Shown: in pieces, positions 62,103 through 64,000 of the stretch
Numbering within the stretch: position 1 is the stretch's first letter
Layout: each line of letters begins with the position of its first letter
Assembly: GCA_964652155.1 (NCBI GenBank)
Contig: CAZZBK010000001.1
Location: 62,001-126,000 of the forward strand
Direction of reading: 5' to 3'
From: CAZZBK01 sp964652155
Lineage (GTDB): Bacteria > Planctomycetota > Planctomycetia > Pirellulales > PNKZ01
DNA: 64,000 nucleotides
Made by a program: the position numbers and the translations under genes
The notes under the pieces: model-generated
The model's input: the letters and a program-made list of their open reading frames with translations, nothing else
What the model was told of the DNA's origin: nothing
Database searches by the model: none

Positions 62103-63983
62103 ATGTCACAGATTCTACCGCCCGACCTCGAACAACAAAGCGATTTTCCGGAGAGTTTTTTGCCGCTCGACGGACATCTCCGCTGGACCGATGACGCGCC
62201 GTCGTCATTGCAGGAACGATCGGATTGGACGAGCCAGGGGGCTGCCTGGCGGCAGTGGCGCAAACACCTGAGTTCGCGACGTGCTCCGCGCGCGTTGCTG
62301 CGACTGTGGCCGCTGGGCGAGTGCCCGTTGCAATGGGCGCGCCCGGCGATCGACGAGTCGCGGGACGATCGGTCCCCCTGGGAGCTTGTCATTCAGTCCT
62401 GGAGTAAGCAGGAGCGATTGGCGCACTATGCCCACGAGCGTTTGGCGGCGCTGCTCGACACGTGGTTGGCGGATAGCGCCGCGGGCGGAGAGCGACTTGC
62501 CTGCGACGCGCTGGCCTATGCCTACGCGCTGCCGCAACTGGTCGAGCACCTCGCTCCGCAGGCTTGGTGGGCGTTGCTGGCCCGGTTGATCGACCTGAGC
62601 ACCGAGCCGCGCGGCGACGAACAGCACGAACTCGGCGCGGCGTGGCAGGTTATGGCCGGCGAACTACCGTTGACGCTCGCCTATTTGTTTCCGGAGATCG
62701 AGAACACGCAGGCACTCGGCGACCGCGCCGGCGAAGTGCTCTCGGCCGGGCTCCATGAGTTGCTCGATGAAGCGGCGCTGCCGCGAGCTGGGCGATCGGG
62801 CGTGACGCCCGCGGCGCTCGTCAGTGACCTTGCGCACTTGCTCGCGTCGTGGTATCGCTGTCGCAAACTTACGCCCCGGCACATGGCCGCGTGCTGGGAT
62901 GAGTCGGCCGAGACGCGGCTCACGGCAGCCGCGCAGAACTTGTTTCGCCTCTCACGTGGCAATGGCACGCTGGCCTGGAGTGCCGACAGCCCGTCATCGA
63001 CCCATGCGCTCGCTTGGTTGCAGCGACAAGTCGAGTCGCGCGGGGACCGTGTCACGCGGCGCATGGCGGCGGCGGCGGTATCTCGAGCCCGCAAGGCGGC
63101 GAGCGAGACCGACCCGTTGACCGCTCCGGCGCATGGTGAGCGAGCGCGCATGAGCGTGTTGCGTTCAAGTTGGTTGCCCCGCGCGCCACGCGTGTTCGTG
63201 CTCGATCGCGGCGCGACATTTCAACTCGAACTCGACTCGGGGCGCGAGGTGTTGCTGAGTGGGCCCGTCGAGACCGAGATCCTCTGGAATGGCGTCCAGC
63301 TTGCCCCGCAGGGGGTTTGGAACACGTCGTGCTGGATATCAGACGACGACGTTGACTACCTGGAGTTGGAACTGCATTTGTCGCAGGGTGTGCGTCTGGA
63401 GCGGCATTTGCTGCTGGCGCGAACGGATCAGTTCTGCTTTTGGGCCGATTCGGTATTGGGGCCCGAAGCGTCGGACGCACCCGCCGCGATCGACTATCGG
63501 GCGTGGCTGCCGCTGGCCCCGGGCGTGTCGTTTCAGGGTGAAGAGCAAACCCGTGAAGGGGTGCTCGTCGGGCGAAAACCGCGCGCCAAGGTCATGCCGC
63601 TTGCGCTCGGCGAGTGGCGCCGTGATACTCGCTGGGGCGAACTGAGCAGTGACGAGTCGGCGCTCGTGCTCAGCCAATCGAATCCTAAGGGTCAAGCGCT
63701 CTTCGCCCCCTTGTGGTTCGATCTGCGCTCGCAACGCTTCAGCAAGCCATGCACCTGGAGGCAGCTTACCGTTGCCGAGGAACGCGAGGTGGTCAACCGC
63801 GACATGGCCGTGGGATATCGCGTGCAACTCGGCAAGCGGAACTGGCTCATCTATCGTTCGCTATTCAATCGGATGAGTCGCACGCTGCTGGGGCATCATC
63901 TGTTTCACGAGTTTCTGGCTGCCCGATTCACGCGTCGCGGCGAGGTCGAGCCCCTGATCGCCATTGAACGAGACGACGTCTAA
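62103..63983 (+). CDS. Hypothetical protein of 626 residues
   Basis: I do not recognise the family. There is no signal peptide. The first 300 residues are helix-rich (WELVIQSWSKQERLAHYAHERLAALLDTWL and similar). The region at about 350-560 is beta-rich, with alternating strands such as FQLELDSGREVLLSGP and VDYLELELHLSQGVRLERHLLLARTD, reminiscent of a jelly-roll or lyase C-terminal domain. A basic end (FLAARFTRRGEVEPL) closes it. It diverges from the YdjY gene across a 122-base gap. The start at 62103 is preferred over 62085 because the preceding codons fall in that gap. It is complete in the window. Confidence 0.6.
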   Translation: MSQILPPDLEQQSDFPESFLPLDGHLRWTDDAPSSLQERSDWTSQGAAWRQWRKHLSSRRAPRALLRLWPLGECPLQWARPAIDESRDDRSPWELVIQSWSKQERLAHYAHERLAALLDTWLADSAAGGERLACDALAYAYALPQLVEHLAPQAWWALLARLIDLSTEPRGDEQHELGAAWQVMAGELPLTLAYLFPEIENTQALGDRAGEVLSAGLHELLDEAALPRAGRSGVTPAALVSDLAHLLASWYRCRKLTPRHMAACWDESAETRLTAAAQNLFRLSRGNGTLAWSADSPSSTHALAWLQRQVESRGDRVTRRMAAAAVSRARKAASETDPLTAPAHGERARMSVLRSSWLPRAPRVFVLDRGATFQLELDSGREVLLSGPVETEILWNGVQLAPQGVWNTSCWISDDDVDYLELELHLSQGVRLERHLLLARTDQFCFWADSVLGPEASDAPAAIDYRAWLPLAPGVSFQGEEQTREGVLVGRKPRAKVMPLALGEWRRDTRWGELSSDESALVLSQSNPKGQALFAPLWFDLRSQRFSKPCTWRQLTVAEEREVVNRDMAVGYRVQLGKRNWLIYRSLFNRMSRTLLGHHLFHEFLAARFTRRGEVEPLIAIERDDV

Positions 63984-64000
63984 GTGACGAACACGCAAGC

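Noticed and set aside
1..64000. CRISPR arrays, tRNA or rRNA genes, transposases and integrases
   Set aside because: None was recognised by reading; no regular spacer repeats or mobile-element coding sequences were seen.

Overview
The window looks like a chromosomal segment of a GC-rich planctomycete (Planctomycetota), most likely of the Pirellulales type. The evidence is the gene content: a very large PVC-type CxxCH heme-binding dehydrogenase-like protein, a DUF1501 Tat substrate, a YdjY-domain protein, an OprO/P-type porin, an anti-sigma-like protein fused to a DUF1559-like pseudopilin region, a Gfo/Idh/MocA oxidoreductase with a Tat signal, a giant surface protein with an N-terminal LEQRRVL motif, and a long MoxR/DUF58/VWA operon. 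No rRNA, tRNA, CRISPR array, transposase or prophage gene was recognised. The gene order looks like ordinary vertical chromosome rather than a mobile region. This placement is inference from families, not from a marker gene.

Layout. 1-4115 (minus): a cbb3-like heme-copper oxidase cluster (diheme cytochrome c lipoprotein, membrane protein, CcoN, CcoO, partial membrane protein). 4449-8384 (minus): giant PVC-type cytochrome. 8540-12672 (minus): an unknown protein, then an ECF sigma factor, an anti-sigma/pseudopilin fusion and a GT39-like membrane glycosyltransferase. 12673-13413: long intergenic region. 13414-15813 (plus): a ClpP-like protein and a porin. 16005-19344 (minus): a zinc-ribbon membrane protein and a DUF11-repeat envelope protein. 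19584-20792 (plus): an EboD-like 3-dehydroquinate synthase homologue. 20789-24275 (minus): an exported protein, PssA, Psd and a cytoplasmic histidine kinase. 24434-27403 (plus): methyltransferase, DUF1501 protein and TolB-like propeller. 27378-35712 (minus): M24 peptidase, a 1964-residue surface protein and ApbE. 35796-40170 (plus): FGE/SUMF1-like protein, Gfo/Idh/MocA oxidoreductase and NPCBM-like protein.

40225-60070 (plus) is the most system-like part. It runs ECF sigma factor, a 1559-residue single-pass membrane protein with a PQQ-like propeller, a Tat-exported prenyltransferase/squalene-oxidase-repeat protein, a BatA-like VWA membrane protein, a second VWA-like membrane protein, a three-TM protein, a 1555-residue Ala/Gln/Lys-rich coiled-coil protein, a MoxR AAA ATPase and a DUF58 protein. 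Four of its junctions are ATGA/TTGA stop-start overlaps, which argues for translational coupling and a shared envelope function. Three of the proteins carry a DxSxS metal-ion (MIDAS-like) motif beside a MoxR ATPase.

60255-63983 holds a single-cysteine redoxin, a Nudix hydrolase, a YdjY-domain protein and an unrecognised 626-residue protein. An 81-bp structured repeat occurs twice (15931-16011 and 60165-60245), each time directly beside a gene end or start.
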